Positions 35,658 through 36,361 of a stretch of 36,361 bases of DNA are shown piece by piece. A program made the translations under genes and the position numbers. Source of the stretch: JBGPOS01 sp041488155 (GTDB taxonomy: Bacteria > Chloroflexota > Dehalococcoidia > Tepidiformales > Tepidiformaceae); NCBI GenBank assembly GCA_041488155.1, contig JBGPOS010000037.1, forward strand, positions 1-36,361, written 5' to 3'. The stretch's first letter is position 1, and each line of letters starts with the position of its first letter. The notes below the pieces were generated by a model that searched no databases, was not told the origin of the DNA, and saw nothing but the letters and a program-made list of their open reading frames with translations.

Positions 35658-35900
35658 CTAGGTGGCTTCGGGGAAAGTCACGCAGGTGGTGGTGCTTTCG
35701 ATGCCCTCGATCGCGCGGATGTTGCGGCTGATCACAGAGGGCACGTCGGTGAGGGTGGGCACATCGATCACTGCGACGATGTCGTAGGGACCCATCACCT
35801 GGTAGACCTCGGAGATGCCCTGGACGTTGTTGAGCTTGTTGAAGACGTCGATTGTCTTAGCGGGGTCGACGACGATCAGGACGAAGGCTTTGATCGACAT
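35658..35900 (-). CDS. Stand-alone Lrp/AsnC ligand-binding (RAM) domain protein
   Basis: This is an 80-residue alpha/beta domain like the C-terminal effector domain of Lrp/AsnC regulators, without a DNA-binding helix-turn-helix. It has the pattern KAFVLIVVDPAKTIDVFNKL, GISEVYQVMGPYDIVAVIDV and ISRNIRAIEGIESTTTCVTF, which spans the complete RAM fold. Such proteins bind amino acids and form dimers or octamers. AGGAG lies six bases before the ATG. It follows lepA after 15 bases on the same strand. Its stop codon falls at the edge of the REP-like array. Confidence 0.9.
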   Translation of the reverse strand: MSIKAFVLIVVDPAKTIDVFNKLNNVQGISEVYQVMGPYDIVAVIDVPTLTDVPSVISRNIRAIEGIESTTTCVTFPEAT

Positions 35901-35915
35901 GCTGGCTCCTGACTC

Positions 35916-36361
35916 CTATTCCTCGCGTAGTCGCAGGACGGCCATGAAGGCTTCCTGCGGGATCTCGACGTTCCCCACCCGTTTCATGCGCTTCTTGCCT
36001 TCGGCCTGCTTTTCCAACAGCTTCCGCTTTCGCGTGATATCGCCGCCGTAGCACTTCGCGAGCACGTTCTTGCGCATGGCCCGGATCGTCTCGCGGGCAA
36101 TGATACGGCCCCCGACTGCAGCTTGCAGCGGTACGTCGAACATCTGGCGCGGAATGAGGTCCTTCAACTTGGAGACGAGCGTCCTTCCTTCGCGAGCTGC
36201 GTTAGCGCTGTGGGTGATGAGGGAGAGGGCATCGACGGCGACGCCATTCACAAGCACGTCTACCTTGACGAGATTGGCGGCGCGGTAGCCCATGAGGTGG
36301 TAGTCGAGGCTGGCGTAGCCGCTCGTCGAGCCTTTCAGGGTGTCATAAAAGTCGACGAGGA
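35916..36361 (-). CDS. lepA: Elongation factor 4 (LepA), C-terminal part
   Basis: This is the C-terminal 148 residues or so of LepA, the ribosome back-translocase GTPase. The frame is open to the window edge and reads VDFYDTLKGSTSGYASLDYHLMGYRAANLVKVDVLVNG, which is the domain V/CTD junction region. It continues with VSKLKDLIPRQMFDVPLQAAVGGRIIARETI and KCYGGDITRKRKLLEKQAEGKKRMK, the LepA-specific C-terminal domain. The GTPase domain lies outside the window. The gene probably forms an operon with the RAM-domain gene downstream. Confidence 0.96.
   Translation of the reverse strand, partial: LVDFYDTLKGSTSGYASLDYHLMGYRAANLVKVDVLVNGVAVDALSLITHSANAAREGRTLVSKLKDLIPRQMFDVPLQAAVGGRIIARETIRAMRKNVLAKCYGGDITRKRKLLEKQAEGKKRMKRVGNVEIPQEAFMAVLRLREE

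Larger units (their letters stand above)
35531..35660 (+). repeat. REP-like tandem array downstream of RAYT
   Basis: The array has unit 1 at about 35531-35579, unit 2 at about 35580-35644 and a partial third unit start at 35645-35660. Units begin with GGTTGGCC-like sequence and end with the GTCAGTCGCGGCTC core. Unit 2 carries a 16-base insertion after GGTGTC. The array fills most of the 200-base gap between two convergent genes and runs into the stop codon of the gene at 35658. Confidence 0.75.

Overview
The window is GC-rich bacterial chromosome, densely coded on both strands, with no rRNA, tRNA, CRISPR array or prophage that I can see. No intergenic gap exceeds about 200 bases. The gene set suggests a high-GC Chloroflexota bacterium, possibly Dehalococcoidia-like: a coenzyme-B12 class II ribonucleotide reductase behind NrdR, a split methylmalonyl-CoA mutase, a Chloroflexota/Actinomycetota-type succinate dehydrogenase, and many GTG/TTG starts. 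A deep-branching actinobacterium is the main alternative. This placement is inference from gene content, not from a marker-gene search.

Layout. 1-495: 3' end of a class I fumarase beta domain. 501-6222 (minus): an uncharacterised gene, then helicase lhr and glycosylase nei, whose coding regions overlap. 6328-9596: methylmalonyl-CoA mutase large subunit and malQ. 9626-15654: a complete branched-chain amino-acid-type ABC importer (livK, hairpin, livHMGF) with a translationally coupled alpha/beta hydrolase. 15685-17436: the principal sigma factor with its own promoter and an upstream palindrome. 17528-18064: NUDIX hydrolase. 18103-21529: promoter and sdhCAB. 21551-22561 (minus): zinc alcohol dehydrogenase. 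22619-22921: a small four-cysteine protein. 23012-26511: paired NrdR boxes, nrdR, an unknown gene and nrdJ. 26566-28925: small membrane protein, yggS, proC and two yggT paralogues. 28983-30730: an ABC-2 exporter pair. 30767-32137 (minus): infC-rpmI-rplT. 32180-34864: galU, a protein with a probable degenerate nuclease fold, and a cupin. 34879-35660: a REP-associated tyrosine transposase (RAYT) flanked by copies of its presumed repeat. 35658-36361 (minus): a stand-alone AsnC/Lrp ligand-binding domain and the 3' end of lepA.

Many genes are linked by ATGA, GTGA or TTGA overlaps, so translational coupling is common. Where promoters can be read they follow a TTGnnn-17/18-TAnnnT pattern, as expected for the SigA encoded here. 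Several genes without a Shine-Dalgarno have a TAnnnT box 6-9 bases before the start codon, which suggests leaderless mRNAs.

The most unusual locus is the RAYT gene. A 24-base inverted copy of the repeat lies across its ribosome binding site, and two tandem copies follow the gene. Other points worth pursuing are the coupled lhr-nei pair, the exact 31-bp tandem NrdR boxes on the nrdR-nrdJ promoter, and the nuclease-like protein coupled to galU that lacks the expected catalytic lysine.
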